Shown one piece after another: positions 9,172 through 18,990 of a stretch of DNA of 64,000 nt (position 1 is its first letter; each line of letters begins with the position of its first letter). The position numbers and the translations under genes are program-made. Origin of the DNA: Leptospira ilyithenensis (lineage in GTDB: Bacteria > Spirochaetota > Leptospiria > Leptospirales > Leptospiraceae); assembly GCF_004771005.1 (NCBI RefSeq), contig NZ_RQHV01000062.1, positions 62,001-126,000 on the forward strand. Direction: 5' to 3'. The notes under the pieces were generated by a model. The model did not search any database. It saw only the letters and a program-made list of their open reading frames with translations, and was not told the DNA's origin.

Positions 9172-10167
9172 TTATTCAGAACAAGAGTCAATTTTTTTAA
9201 TGGTTTCCTCCAATCTGAAGATTTCTTCCGGATCAAGAGATCCTCGTCTTTTACCTAGGAAATCTACTATCCTTTCTTTTGCAGGGCGAAATACCGGCTT
9301 GCATTTTCCTTCAAAATAAGTATAAGAACTAAATCTATCGGATTGATTTTCACTGATCAATTTATAAAAAGCAAATATATCTTTTGCATCATTTGTCTTT
9401 TGGTTTAAAACGATATAATCACTATAACATTCGCTCAATGTCGGTCCGGGAACTCCTGTCATCGGGCAAGACTCGGCTTTGTTTGCATTCAGGAAAGCCA
9501 TGAGTTCAGGGTAAGTGAAGGAATTAAGCGATTTCTCTTTGGGAACTTCCACTACAGGCTCTTTCTTTTCTTCCACTTTTAAAAACTTGGAAATGGTTTG
9601 AGGTTTCTGGAAAGGATTAACAATTGTTAAGTCGTAGTCCCCCGCGCTCGCGTTTGTCGTGTCGACTGTTACGTCGATACGTTTGTCGCTTTTGAATTGT
9701 TTGCCTATGATTGGTAATTTTTTTTCTTCTTTGGAAATTTCCACTTCGGTAACATCCAAAAAATGATCCCCCTGGATTTCCAGTTCCGAAACTTGCTTTT
9801 GATCCTTTTCCGATTCTTGAATTTTAAGCGCGAGTTTCGGTTTGTCTTTATTGGAATCAACAGTAGGTACTTCCGAGATCAATATTTCCATCTCTTTCCA
9901 AGGAGACCATACAACCGGTTTTTTGAATATATTCAAAGGTGCCGTGCGAACAAAATAATCTCCCACACCGATATCTTGTACCGAGTAATAGTTCTTTTCT
10001 ATTTTTTTATCTACAACCACTTTGCCTTGCGTGTCTTTGATTTGGATTTGATAACCGCTTGCGTCCGGAATATTTTTCCAAGCTACAAATTTATAGAGTT
10101 CGCTCGCAATCAGTGAAGAAACAAAACTCAGTGATATTAAGAAAATGAGACTGGAGCGAACTTTCAT
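9172..10167 (-). CDS. Exported protein with Fn3/IPT-like segments
   Basis: 331 residues with a signal peptide (residues ~5-22, ending SLIASE). Residues ~25-95 (FVAWKNIPDASGYQIQIKD) resemble a fibronectin-III-like repeat of the kind seen several times in the neighbouring FecR protein. Residues ~110-195 (LEIQGDHFLDVTEVEIS, YDLTIVNPFQKPQTIS) resemble an IPT/TIG-type fold. The C-terminal ~100 residues contain four cysteines and could form disulphides. The start ATG shares one base with the stop of the upstream FecR gene (TAATG), so the two are translationally coupled. Function unknown; probably part of the same envelope-sensing assembly. Confidence 0.65.
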   Translation of the reverse strand: MKVRSSLIFLISLSFVSSLIASELYKFVAWKNIPDASGYQIQIKDTQGKVVVDKKIEKNYYSVQDIGVGDYFVRTAPLNIFKKPVVWSPWKEMEILISEVPTVDSNKDKPKLALKIQESEKDQKQVSELEIQGDHFLDVTEVEISKEEKKLPIIGKQFKSDKRIDVTVDTTNASAGDYDLTIVNPFQKPQTISKFLKVEEKKEPVVEVPKEKSLNSFTYPELMAFLNANKAESCPMTGVPGPTLSECYSDYIVLNQKTNDAKDIFAFYKLISENQSDRFSSYTYFEGKCKPVFRPAKERIVDFLGKRRGSLDPEEIFRLEETIKKIDSCSE

Positions 10168-12068
10168 TATTTATGTTTTCCTTCTTTATAAAGTCGTTTG
10201 GGAGAAATGAATTCGATATCATTCGGTTTTAGGGTTTTTAATTGGTCTAAAGCGATGATAAAGTTTCCTTTTCTGGACTGAGCGGGGTTTCCGTCTCTAT
10301 GTTCCAATAATTCCCATGAGAAAGTGCCTTCGTCCAAAATCGTCAGATCCCGAATGGATAGATTGAGGGATTTTGTCTGGGCTCGGTAAATTGCTGTTCG
10401 GCGGGAACCTTCTATCTGATAAAGAACAAATTCGTATTTGTCGGAACCGGGTCCTGCTTTCCAGGAGAAGTCCAGACTATTCTTGCCTTTCATCTCGACG
10501 ATGTTGTTTACTGGAGAAATAAGTTCCAAAGGAGGGGGTTTCGGTTTATCTACTTTTTCTTCTTTTTTAGGTTCTTCTTCCGGGGCTTTCTTTTCCACTA
10601 TGCTGAATTTGGAAGCTACGGAAGAGGTCCCTTCTTTTCCATCGGAAGAAAATCCTCTGACCCTCGTATAATAAGTGCCAGGTGTAAATTCTTTCCAATT
10701 GGGTTGAAAGAAATTGCCAGGAGTTTCTTTGGAAAGATTTGTTGCTGCGAACTTCGCGTCCTTTGCAATTTCCAATTTGTATTTTATCAATTCGGGATTT
10801 CCTTCCCAAATCATAATGGCTTGTCCTTTTTGAATTTCATCCAGCGTGATTTCCGATCCGTTTGCGGGACGAATGATAATCGGGGCAGGGTAAGTATCGT
10901 CTTTTTTTATCACCAAACTATGTGAAGACGTTTTTTTGTCGGGAGAACCGGGAAAAGAAGAGCGGGCGGTCACTCTCCAGTGATAAGTTCCTTCCTTTAA
11001 ATCATCGAGTGAGATCGTATTGCCTTCAGTCTCTAAGGTTTTTATAATATTCGAAAATTGGCTGGAATCGGAAATTTCAAATTTATAAGAACGGGAAGTA
11101 TTGAGTTTGGACCAACTGAATCCTACCATAGGAGGATTGGCGACAAATCTGTATTCGGCCGCATTGCTCGGAGAATCCAGTCTGAGCGGTTCGTCTTTCG
11201 CTACGAAAAATTTTCCTGTATCGCTTGATTCCCATTTATTGGTTTTGGTGTCTTTGGTTTTGACTCTCCAATAATAGGTTCCTTCTTTTAAGGAAGCGGT
11301 GAATTTGTTTTTACTTACCTTTGATTCGATCAAAGGAAGTTTGAATTGGGGAGATCGTGAAACTTCGATTAAAGATTCTGAAAATCCCGGATCCAGTTTC
11401 CATTCAAATCCCACATCCGCATCCGTGCCTTCGATTAGAAATAGTTTTTGCGATATGGGCAATACCAGACGGACGGGAATTTTTTTGACAGTAACTTCGC
11501 TTCCTTCGATTAGCTCGGCTTTTCTTCCGCTTTCCACATCCACTTCTTTCCCATTATGTTTTAATTTGGAACTTCCTTTCTCAACAAAAAGGCTCAAATC
11601 TTTTTGGCCTTCTTTTTCAATCTTTACATCGCCCGAAGTAACGTCGATTTCACTTCCTTGTGACTTGATGACTATGTTGGATTCTTTGGAGGAACCTCTT
11701 TTAACTTGGAGGGAACCTTGCGAAAATTCGAGACTCGGTTTTTCTCCCGTAAGATCCAGGTTGAACATTGAGTTTTCATCAATATTGATTTCCGTTCCAT
11801 CATTCAAACGGATCAATGCATCGGAAAAAGCTTCCGAACGGATCGTATCTTTGTTTGTAAGCGGGCTGTTGTTTTCCAATCTTTCCCAAACAACCTGATC
11901 TTCCAGTTTTCTTTGAACGATATTGTTTTTGAAATGGATCGTTCCGATGACTTCTCTGTCGCCGATATCGATTTTTTTGTTTAAATCATAATAGAATAGT
12001 CCGGTAAAGACGACTGCTATAATGATCAATAGAGTGAGAATGCGTAAATCGCGTTTATCTAATTTCAT
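10167..12068 (-). CDS. FecR-domain periplasmic protein with Fn3-like repeats
   Basis: 633 residues. A single N-terminal membrane segment (residues ~9-27) is followed by a FecR-type domain at ~40-200, recognisable by LTNKDTIRSEAFSDALIRLNDGTEINIDENS and LQVKRGSSKES. After it come four or five Fn3-like repeats, each with a W...Y.FEI/YKLEI core and a G.YYWRV or GTYHWRVTA strand (about residues 205-300, 300-395, 400-490 and 520-610). Between the last two is a Lys/Glu/Pro-rich linker (~495-520). FecR domains in this arrangement usually act as periplasmic scaffolds or sensors rather than sigma regulators; no ECF sigma gene is nearby. It lies 6 bp downstream of the adenylate cyclase gene. Confidence 0.8.
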   Translation of the reverse strand: MKLDKRDLRILTLLIIIAVVFTGLFYYDLNKKIDIGDREVIGTIHFKNNIVQRKLEDQVVWERLENNSPLTNKDTIRSEAFSDALIRLNDGTEINIDENSMFNLDLTGEKPSLEFSQGSLQVKRGSSKESNIVIKSQGSEIDVTSGDVKIEKEGQKDLSLFVEKGSSKLKHNGKEVDVESGRKAELIEGSEVTVKKIPVRLVLPISQKLFLIEGTDADVGFEWKLDPGFSESLIEVSRSPQFKLPLIESKVSKNKFTASLKEGTYYWRVKTKDTKTNKWESSDTGKFFVAKDEPLRLDSPSNAAEYRFVANPPMVGFSWSKLNTSRSYKFEISDSSQFSNIIKTLETEGNTISLDDLKEGTYHWRVTARSSFPGSPDKKTSSHSLVIKKDDTYPAPIIIRPANGSEITLDEIQKGQAIMIWEGNPELIKYKLEIAKDAKFAATNLSKETPGNFFQPNWKEFTPGTYYTRVRGFSSDGKEGTSSVASKFSIVEKKAPEEEPKKEEKVDKPKPPPLELISPVNNIVEMKGKNSLDFSWKAGPGSDKYEFVLYQIEGSRRTAIYRAQTKSLNLSIRDLTILDEGTFSWELLEHRDGNPAQSRKGNFIIALDQLKTLKPNDIEFISPKRLYKEGKHK

Positions 12069-12074
12069 ATTTTT

Positions 12075-13928
12075 CTATTTGGATTTTTTAGAATCCGGGG
12101 TAGGGATACCGACTAACTTTCGTAACTCTTGAAGATTTTTAGGACAATTGGAATCTCCCTTTCTTCCGAGCACTGCATAAACTTTTTGGGCTTTTGCTTT
12201 TCCTTTTACCTTAATTTCTCCCATACTTACTGTATTGAATTTGTCTTTGACGTCTTCGTATGTGTTTTCCGAGATTAGAATGTCCGTTCCCGATTCTTTA
12301 TTTAATGATTCCACTCTTGATGCCAAGTTGACCGTATCTCCGATAACTGTGTATTCCATCTTGTCGGAAGAACCGATTTGGCCTGCAATTACGTTTCCTG
12401 TATTGATTCCGCAACCGATTCTAATGATCGGTTTTTTGACACTGCCTCTTCCTTTATTGAAGATGAGAAGTCTCTCCCGCATTCTGACGGATGCTTCGAC
12501 TGCGTCTAAAGAATCGTTTCCTGTGGAACGCAAAGCTCCCCAGGTTGCCATGATGGCATCTCCGATAAACTTATCTACGATTCCACCAGTTTCTTTAACA
12601 CAAGTTACCATCTCGCTCATGTATTGATTTAGAAATTCCACCACATCCTCCGGTTCCAGTTTTTCGGAAATGGATGTGAAACTTCGAATGTCCGAAAAGA
12701 AAACGGCACAGTTTTTTCTTTCTCCTCCGATGGATAGTTTTCCTTTTGCGGCAAGTTCCGCAATTTCAGTGTTTACGAATTTTCCGAAGGAATCTTTTAA
12801 CTTTTCCCTTTCTTCTAAACCCCGGCTCATGGAAACGAATGATTTGGTAAGTACTCCGATCTCATCCCTGGTAGTTGATTTCAAATCCAAATGGTATTGA
12901 CCCGCTTCGATTTTTTTGGAGGCGCTGACAAGTGCGAGGATGGGAGTGGAAAGCGATTTTGCAAAAATATAAACCACGATAAATGCCAAAGCAAGAGAAA
13001 TAATCAGAAGATAAACATTTCGTTTTTGGATATTGTTTACTTCTGCGAATACTGTATCTTCTCTTACTTGCGAAATGACTCCTACGCTGCCTATCGTCAA
13101 TTTTTTAAAGGATCCTAGAAATTTGACCCCGTCTTTGTTTTCAAAACGATATTGGCCGTTGTCTACAGTGGACTTTTTCATTTTTTCCACTATTGGCGAA
13201 TCGTTTAATTTGGAGCCGGAAAGAACGATTTTTGCATCCGGATGAGCAAGAACACTTCCGTCGTCCCCTATCAAAATTGTTTCCACTGTCCCTGAAGTCT
13301 GAAACGCATCCAATAAACGATCTAACTTCACTAAGGTGACTAAAATTGTATTTGTGTCTTTCTTTTCGGAGAGAGGGAATGCCAAACATAACATGGGGTG
13401 CCGGAAGTAAGGACTCGCATTCCATATTACCGTTGATCCTGAATAGGCTTTTTTGACCTTGTCTTTCATCGTTCCCATCAGGTTGCGAATTTCGGATTTA
13501 TTATAATCGTAGTTCTGTAAGAATTCTTCATTGTATACTTCAAACTGAGGAATCATTCCAGGGCCATAAGCACCAAGTAAAATGAAACTTGAATCTGATT
13601 CGAATAATTCCTTTGCGATGACGGAGGAAATTTTCGGATTTCTTATGATCGCAGAAGCTGTAATATGAACGTCTTGTCTGATTGTTTCCAGATCCGATTT
13701 GACTTCCAATGCCAGAATATCATTGATCTTGATATTGTTTTCTTTTACCCGCACCTCACTATCTTTTCTGAAGAAGTAGGAAGCGAGAAAGATCACCCCG
13801 GATACGGAAAAAAGAAGAACGAAGGAAATGATCATTAATAATTTGAATCGAATGGGGAATTGCGATTCCAAAGAATTGCTCTCATCTTTGATAAACAGGT
13901 TTGTAATATTCGTTATGATTTGGCGCAT
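12075..13928 (-). CDS. Transmembrane class III adenylate/guanylate cyclase with Cache-type sensor
   Basis: 617 residues. Order: short cytoplasmic N-terminus; membrane helix ~28-50; a ~250-residue periplasmic sensor of dCache type (includes TILIGDDGSVLAHPD near residue 230); second helix ~305-325; HAMP (~330-385, STPILALVSASKKIEAGQY); and a class III cyclase domain (~410-600). Metal-binding aspartates are visible in FFSDIRSFT and FIGDAIMATWG, and the C-terminal GDTVNLASRVESL block is intact. It should make cAMP or cGMP in response to a periplasmic ligand. First gene of the cyclase-FecR-331-210 cluster. Nucleotide specificity is not certain from sequence alone. Confidence 0.9.
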   Translation of the reverse strand: MRQIITNITNLFIKDESNSLESQFPIRFKLLMIISFVLLFSVSGVIFLASYFFRKDSEVRVKENNIKINDILALEVKSDLETIRQDVHITASAIIRNPKISSVIAKELFESDSSFILLGAYGPGMIPQFEVYNEEFLQNYDYNKSEIRNLMGTMKDKVKKAYSGSTVIWNASPYFRHPMLCLAFPLSEKKDTNTILVTLVKLDRLLDAFQTSGTVETILIGDDGSVLAHPDAKIVLSGSKLNDSPIVEKMKKSTVDNGQYRFENKDGVKFLGSFKKLTIGSVGVISQVREDTVFAEVNNIQKRNVYLLIISLALAFIVVYIFAKSLSTPILALVSASKKIEAGQYHLDLKSTTRDEIGVLTKSFVSMSRGLEEREKLKDSFGKFVNTEIAELAAKGKLSIGGERKNCAVFFSDIRSFTSISEKLEPEDVVEFLNQYMSEMVTCVKETGGIVDKFIGDAIMATWGALRSTGNDSLDAVEASVRMRERLLIFNKGRGSVKKPIIRIGCGINTGNVIAGQIGSSDKMEYTVIGDTVNLASRVESLNKESGTDILISENTYEDVKDKFNTVSMGEIKVKGKAKAQKVYAVLGRKGDSNCPKNLQELRKLVGIPTPDSKKSK

Positions 13929-14037
13929 AGATTTCGTCTGAATGACCTAATTTTCAAATTCGACACTTACAAAAAAAGATAAAAACATGATAATCTAGAA
14001 TTAATTCACCGTTAGATTTTGCAATTTTTTGACTAAA

Positions 14038-15381
14038 TTACGGGCAGGTCAGGTTGACTGTGTACGTAGAGCGAAAAGGATATTCGGGAATGGAAAACTC
14101 GGTTTCCGCTACAAATGTGTCGGGAAATCCGTCAATTTTACTCACATCGCCCAAACAAACTAGCTTATAGCTTCCAGGGTTTAGGTATTTGATCTTTGCA
14201 GTGGGTTTCGAAGGTGTTGCCGCAAGGGGAAGGGTTGTAGTGTAATTTCCTTCCGTATTGCGAAAAATCGCAAATACATGCCTGAGAGAACCTCCTCCTC
14301 CTGTGATCACCAAACTGGAGGCAGTTTCCGGATAGATGATTCTCGCGCGGGAAAGTAAATTGCCTCCGGCGTCTCCTTCTCCGTTATGATCGTTGAACAC
14401 ATCGCTATAACCTACATAGGTAACAGTAGTACTACGGCTGGTTGTATAAGAATGAACCATTAGATTTTCTTTGATATTGGTTCGGATTTCAAGGATATAA
14501 GGATCAAATCCGTCCCGCACTTCCATGTCGGCTTGCGTAGGTTGTTGGGAGTATAAAACGGGAAACATCTTGGGAACGATTTGAGTTTTTGCCACGGCAC
14601 TTGTACCGGGAAGGTAATTGTTCCGGGGAACGATATTCAAACCGTAAACAAGTCGGTTGTCAAATCTGGTGCTGGTTAAAATGGGAACTCCCGCATCTTT
14701 TGCATAACCGGTCACTATGGAGCGGAAATAAATGCCCGAATAATAATACTGTCTTCCTAAAAAACTTTTCCCTACCGCACTGAGAGTAGCGATGGTTTCT
14801 GCGGAATTGTCATAACCCCAAGTTTCCGCAGAAGGATCGTTGGAAGGATACTGGGCACCGATTCCGTTAAAAAAATCATATGCCTTTTGAACTCCATTGT
14901 TCTGTTTGCAAGTGTCATCATCAAATGAGTAGGGAACTGTACAAAATACTTGTCTATTGGGGGCAATGAAGCTCCAGAATTTTCTGGAATCAAGCGCGTC
15001 TTTGATTTGGGTCAGATCATTCAACCCTTTCGTATATTTACTTGAGATTCTCACTTCTCCTATATCCAGAAAAATAGGAAGATCTTTGGCCAAAGGCAAA
15101 TCATTTGTGCTCATGGCAGGATCTCCGCCGGTCCCGTCGCCTATATCCTGTTTGTCCAGGTAAATGGTTCCTAATCCTCCGTTGAGTTCGGCCCAGTCGA
15201 GAGGAGAATCCGTAGAATAAGTACCTTTCAAAAGCAACAACATACGGTTGTTAAATAAGGTAGATAGAACGGGAAGGGAGGTTTCTTTGCCGAGATCGAT
15301 CTTGGTTTTGCAATCGGAAAGAAGCACAAGGAAAACGCTTAGGAAAAAATAGCGAATCACTTGTAATAAATCGAATCTCAT
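14038..15381 (-). CDS. Lipoprotein of unknown function
   Basis: 447 residues. The N-terminus has a basic start, a hydrophobic core and the lipobox LLSDC, with the lipidated Cys near residue 24; this loose box suits spirochetal signal peptidase II. The mature protein is rich in Tyr, Asn, Gly and Thr, with no family I recognise. The C-terminal ~100 residues (beginning near LVITGGGGSLRHVFAIFRN) look like a separate beta domain. Its ATG overlaps the stop of the upstream outer-membrane barrel gene by 4 bp, so the pair probably act together at the outer membrane. A 109-bp gap separates it from the cyclase gene. Confidence 0.7.
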   Translation of the reverse strand: MRFDLLQVIRYFFLSVFLVLLSDCKTKIDLGKETSLPVLSTLFNNRMLLLLKGTYSTDSPLDWAELNGGLGTIYLDKQDIGDGTGGDPAMSTNDLPLAKDLPIFLDIGEVRISSKYTKGLNDLTQIKDALDSRKFWSFIAPNRQVFCTVPYSFDDDTCKQNNGVQKAYDFFNGIGAQYPSNDPSAETWGYDNSAETIATLSAVGKSFLGRQYYYSGIYFRSIVTGYAKDAGVPILTSTRFDNRLVYGLNIVPRNNYLPGTSAVAKTQIVPKMFPVLYSQQPTQADMEVRDGFDPYILEIRTNIKENLMVHSYTTSRSTTVTYVGYSDVFNDHNGEGDAGGNLLSRARIIYPETASSLVITGGGGSLRHVFAIFRNTEGNYTTTLPLAATPSKPTAKIKYLNPGSYKLVCLGDVSKIDGFPDTFVAETEFSIPEYPFRSTYTVNLTCP

Positions 15382-16061
15382 AACAAGACTCCCACGACTA
15401 ACCCGAAGTAGAAAAAATCGGCATTCTGCAATTTATAAGCGTTCGGATTTAAAAGCCTTGGATCGTCGTAAGGACTTGCTAGCGGATAAGTATATTGCGG
15501 AGGCATATTCAAATTCGATTCCATTACTTTATTATAATCTACACGAATTCCAATTCGAATTCGGCGACCGGCAATAAAACTGGCTTCCATTCCTCCATAA
15601 AGCATGGGATCCCAACGAGCCGTATCCGCAGGACGAGCAACCACATAGGCTTCTCCTCCGCCACCTTTTAGAAAAAATTGAATGGGCATTTCAATGGGAA
15701 TTTTATAAACGAGCGCCGCATAAAGTGGCATCACGGTAAGTGATCTTTCCGATCGGGAAAGAAATACCGAGTAACCTCCGCCTACTTCCGTGTAAAAAAT
15801 ATAGGGCCAAGGCATCCTGGCATAGAATCCGCCGCCTAGAGTCGTGTCTAAAAATCGCACTGCCGGAGTTCCGGGAAACGGATTGGCAGCACCTACCCAT
15901 CCCCCCACCTCATAACGTCTTTTTTGATAGTCTTCTATGTTTTGACTCAAAAGAGAAGATGGAACAAACCCTAGTAGAATAAGGAAAAAATAATATTTAA
16001 GGAAGGACCGGTTTGTATAGTTCATTAATCTCAGGGAATTTTTCGTAGTAGGCTCGGACAA
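15378..16061 (-). CDS. Predicted small outer-membrane beta-barrel protein
   Basis: Up to 227 residues; the more likely start is the internal Met at residue 14 (16022), which places a standard signal peptide (SFLKYYFFLILLGFVPSSLLSQ) at the N-terminus. The mature part alternates aromatic and small residues in strand-like segments (YEVGGWVGAAN, GGGFYARMPW, YTEVGGGYSVFLS, IPIEMPIQFFLKGGGG, RIRIGIRVDYNKV) and ends in FYFGLVVGVLL, like an 8-stranded barrel. With either start the gene overlaps the 3' end of truA, by 26-65 bp. It is followed by a coupled lipoprotein gene. Family unknown. Confidence 0.65.
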   Translation of the reverse strand: MSEPTTKNSLRLMNYTNRSFLKYYFFLILLGFVPSSLLSQNIEDYQKRRYEVGGWVGAANPFPGTPAVRFLDTTLGGGFYARMPWPYIFYTEVGGGYSVFLSRSERSLTVMPLYAALVYKIPIEMPIQFFLKGGGGEAYVVARPADTARWDPMLYGGMEASFIAGRRIRIGIRVDYNKVMESNLNMPPQYTYPLASPYDDPRLLNPNAYKLQNADFFYFGLVVGVLL

Positions 16062-16797
16062 AATACAGACCGTAAGGAGGAAGAGTCATACCTGCTTTTC
16101 TGCGGTCTTCTTCTTCCAAAATTGACTCAATGGATCTAGATTCCCAACGTCCCTTTCCGATGTCTAGTAAAGTTCCTACTGTAATCCGCACCATATTGTG
16201 CATAAACCCGTTTGCCCGAATTCTAACTCTGAAAAGGTTCCCATTAAAATTGTCTTTTTCCAAATTTACGGACAAAATTTTTCGAACCGTTTTTTTTCCC
16301 CGAATGGAAGTTGCTTTGGCAAAAGAACTGAAATCTTTTTCACCGAGCAAAGTAGGTAATTCTTTTTCCACTTTCTCCCAATCCACTTTGAACTTCAGCC
16401 AATAGGCCCTGTTTTTCAGAAGAGGATTTTCATACTTTCCGTGATAGATTTGATAAACATATTCGCGGGCATCACAGGAGAACCTGGAGTGAAATTCATT
16501 CGGAACTTCGATAGCGTTTCTAATGCTGACTCCTTTTCCGGACAACGCATTGATGGAAACGATCAGCTTATGAAGGTTGGGAATGGGTTCGAGCGTTCTG
16601 AAATTGCAGACCATCCCCAAAGAATGAACTCCCGTATCCGTTCTACCGGCGACAAAGATACGTGAAGGAGGATTTCTTCGTAAAACAACCGCTAAGGCTT
16701 CATCTAATGTGCCTTGCACGGTTTTCAGTTTTTTTTGTTTTTGCCAGCCGTAAAATAGAGCCCCATCGTACTCAACCACGAGAGCGTAATTGGGCAA
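15997..16797 (-). CDS. truA: tRNA pseudouridine(38-40) synthase TruA
   Basis: 266 residues, the usual TruA length. Motifs: VVEYDGALFYGWQKQ at the start, GRTDTGVHSLGMVCNF with the catalytic Asp near residue 53, REYVYQIYHGKYENPL, and RIRANGFMHNMVRITVGTLLDIGKGR in the C-terminal half. TruA converts uridines 38-40 in the anticodon arm of many tRNAs to pseudouridine. It starts 3 bp after the DUF2225 gene and its 3' end is overlapped by the barrel-protein gene, so the four genes from 17733 to 14038 form one tight unit. Confidence 0.95.
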   Translation of the reverse strand: MPNYALVVEYDGALFYGWQKQKKLKTVQGTLDEALAVVLRRNPPSRIFVAGRTDTGVHSLGMVCNFRTLEPIPNLHKLIVSINALSGKGVSIRNAIEVPNEFHSRFSCDAREYVYQIYHGKYENPLLKNRAYWLKFKVDWEKVEKELPTLLGEKDFSSFAKATSIRGKKTVRKILSVNLEKDNFNGNLFRVRIRANGFMHNMVRITVGTLLDIGKGRWESRSIESILEEEDRRKAGMTLPPYGLYFVRAYYEKFPEINELYKPVLP

Positions 16798-16800
16798 TCT

Positions 16801-17733
16801 CTACTTTTCTCCCCCGAGGGATTCGATCAGAATATTGTATTCGTCGTAAAGTTCTCTGGACATTTCCAAAATAGGTCCCGGTTTTCCTTTGGATGATTTT
16901 CCTGAACCATATAACCTGGCTAAGGTTCTTTTCGCTCTGGATAATAACAGGATTTGGTCTTCCGGTTTTGGGGCCATTTGGTCTTTGAATCGTTTGGTCA
17001 GATATGCATTGAGGTAAATGACTCCGTCGAATCCCCAGTTATTGTCAGTATCGGGCCCGAGCATTCCCGCAGCTTGGTCTACAGGTTCTTGCCCTGTTTG
17101 CATCAGTTCCAGGGTTGTCCCGTAGGTGACAGCCGCTTTCTGGTAGAGTAAATCTCTGATTTTGTCGTAACCTAATTCGGGAAATTCATCATGCAGATCC
17201 GAAAAATACCAGGCACCTCTGATCGCACATACTGCTTTTTTGGGAGTAGGTGCAACGGAAGGGCCTCTTTGTTGGTAACAATCCATTGCCAAAAGGTAGG
17301 AGGCAGCCCCCAAAACCAATTGCCTGTCCCCATGGAAGTCCAATGGGCCTAGGATTTTTTCGATATAAGACCTTCGGATGTCCACTTGCATGCGCAATGC
17401 TTCGTTTTCTGCAGGGGCAATAACGGACCAATCTTTGGGAAAAGAGGAATAAAGGCAACGGGGACAAACGGAAAGGACATAATCCATCGGGCTGACACGC
17501 CCGAATTTTTTGTTTTTTTCATACAAACGGCGTAGATCTTGGGATAATTTCCCCGCAATGAGCCGTCCACCTCCCTGGAACATCTGTTCTTTTTGGTGGT
17601 TTTCGTCACAAATTGGACAAACAGTCGTTTCCTTGGCTCGGAATGATACTTTTTTGGAATTGGCGGAGGCGGCAATGGACATAAGCTTAGAAAAATCTAG
17701 GAAAAGGCTCAATTTTAAAATACAATCTGTCAA
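16801..17733 (-). CDS. DUF2225 family protein
   Basis: Up to 310 residues. The DUF2225 signature is a cysteine pair CPICDENH near residue 39 and a second pair SVCPRCLYSSFPKDW near residue 90, likely one zinc site. A helical TPR-like region with ALRMQVDIRRSYIEKIL, AMDCYQQRG and TYLTKRF-type segments follows. The family is common in spirochetes and Firmicutes but has no established function. The longest frame starts at a TTG (17733); an ATG at 17682 (residue 18) begins nearer the conserved domain and may be the real start. Neither has a clear Shine-Dalgarno site. First gene of the truA operon. Confidence 0.8.
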   Translation of the reverse strand: MTDCILKLSLFLDFSKLMSIAASANSKKVSFRAKETTVCPICDENHQKEQMFQGGGRLIAGKLSQDLRRLYEKNKKFGRVSPMDYVLSVCPRCLYSSFPKDWSVIAPAENEALRMQVDIRRSYIEKILGPLDFHGDRQLVLGAASYLLAMDCYQQRGPSVAPTPKKAVCAIRGAWYFSDLHDEFPELGYDKIRDLLYQKAAVTYGTTLELMQTGQEPVDQAAGMLGPDTDNNWGFDGVIYLNAYLTKRFKDQMAPKPEDQILLLSRAKRTLARLYGSGKSSKGKPGPILEMSRELYDEYNILIESLGGEK

Positions 17734-17823
17734 TCCAATATCATATTTCTCCGATAATCCTCACAGGGGCATCCCTGAAATTACTTGTAAGATTCTTCCC
17801 AAGAAGGAAATTACGGAAACGGA

Positions 17824-18942
17824 ATGAACGGCAGCATTATGAAAAAATCCTTTCTGATCCTAATTATGACTCTTGCTACGCAAAACTTTCTTTTTGCGGA
17901 AGCTGTCTCCAATAAGTCTTATAAAAAGCGTATCGAACTACTTACTTACTTACGCGAGTTAGAGCCGATCGTCAAAAATTTCCGAGGGGAAGACCCGGAA
18001 GGCAATCCTGCTCCACTCAATGCGGCAGAAGGAAAAGAAGGTTTTCGCCTCAAAAAATATCTGGAAGCCAAGCGGATTTACCAGGAAGGGCTTCAGTATT
18101 ATTTTGAAGGAAACTACGTTGCTTCCTACCAAAGGTTCTTAGAATGCCAGTTAGGTGTTGAGAAAATGTTGGAAGAGTTATCTCAAGTGTACATCCTGCG
18201 TGCGGAAGAGATGATGAAAGTGGCGATGGAAAGAAAAAATGCCAACAACCCTTTGGACAAAGCCTTGCTTGATATTTCCATTGAATATGGAAAAGGTTCT
18301 TATTTCCGATCGGATGTAATGGATCAACCGAGAGAAGCTCCTTTTTCGCGCAGAATGTATGATGCAAAAGAAGTTCATTATGTTTATAACAAATACACCA
18401 TTGAAAAAAACATGGAATTGGGTTACAGACATTTGGGTCTTGCAAAGGATGCTAGGATCAACGCTCTTAAAGTGGAAAGAAATTTGGAGAAACACCAAAA
18501 GCTCCAACCTTCTCATAGAAAGTTCCGTATTGAAAACTACTTCGGTTCGATCAGCCTTTCCCGTGATTCCAAAGCAAATGCGATCAACATATACAAGTTA
18601 AAGTATCCTTACGACAATTATTTCCTGAACAATTCTCAAGCAAAGTCGGAGCCGATGCGTGATGAAAACGGCAATTTCTCCGAAAGTCAACCGGTGAAAG
18701 TGGAAGGAGTTACTTATGATTTCAGTAACAACCCTTACATTCGTTTTGATCATAGACTCCAAGCCATGTTTGATGTCCGTATTCCGGAAGAATATAGAGT
18801 CGATTATGCGGACACCCGCGGTCGTATCTATGAAATCGATTCGAACAATATGGTATTCTTGAAATATGATCAGGAAAGAAAGAAGGCTTTGAATATCCCC
18901 GCAAAACCTGCAACGCCGGCGGGCAATACTCAAGCGCAATAA
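17824..18942 (+). CDS. Exported helical protein of unknown function
   Basis: 372 residues. A signal peptide (KKSFLILIMTLATQNFLFAEA) follows either ATG 17824 or ATG 17839; the second puts the charged n-region at the very start, whereas the first has a better purine-rich upstream (AAGGAAATTACGGAAACGG). The middle (residues ~70-260) is highly charged and helical, with YLEAKRIYQEGLQYYFEGNYVASYQRFLECQ, resembling a TPR-like pair. I recognise no family. A strong rho-independent terminator stands 49 bp downstream, so this gene appears monocistronic. Confidence 0.75.
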   Translation: MNGSIMKKSFLILIMTLATQNFLFAEAVSNKSYKKRIELLTYLRELEPIVKNFRGEDPEGNPAPLNAAEGKEGFRLKKYLEAKRIYQEGLQYYFEGNYVASYQRFLECQLGVEKMLEELSQVYILRAEEMMKVAMERKNANNPLDKALLDISIEYGKGSYFRSDVMDQPREAPFSRRMYDAKEVHYVYNKYTIEKNMELGYRHLGLAKDARINALKVERNLEKHQKLQPSHRKFRIENYFGSISLSRDSKANAINIYKLKYPYDNYFLNNSQAKSEPMRDENGNFSESQPVKVEGVTYDFSNNPYIRFDHRLQAMFDVRIPEEYRVDYADTRGRIYEIDSNNMVFLKYDQERKKALNIPAKPATPAGNTQAQ

Positions 18943-18990
18943 AAATTTTTCTTTCCGTTTAGTTTATAGTTGTTCACTCACATGTGAAGA

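Noticed and set aside
11299..11898. 199-codon frame opposite the FecR gene
   Set aside because: Ser/Leu/Phe-rich shadow of the Lys/Glu-rich FecR sequence; no independent features.
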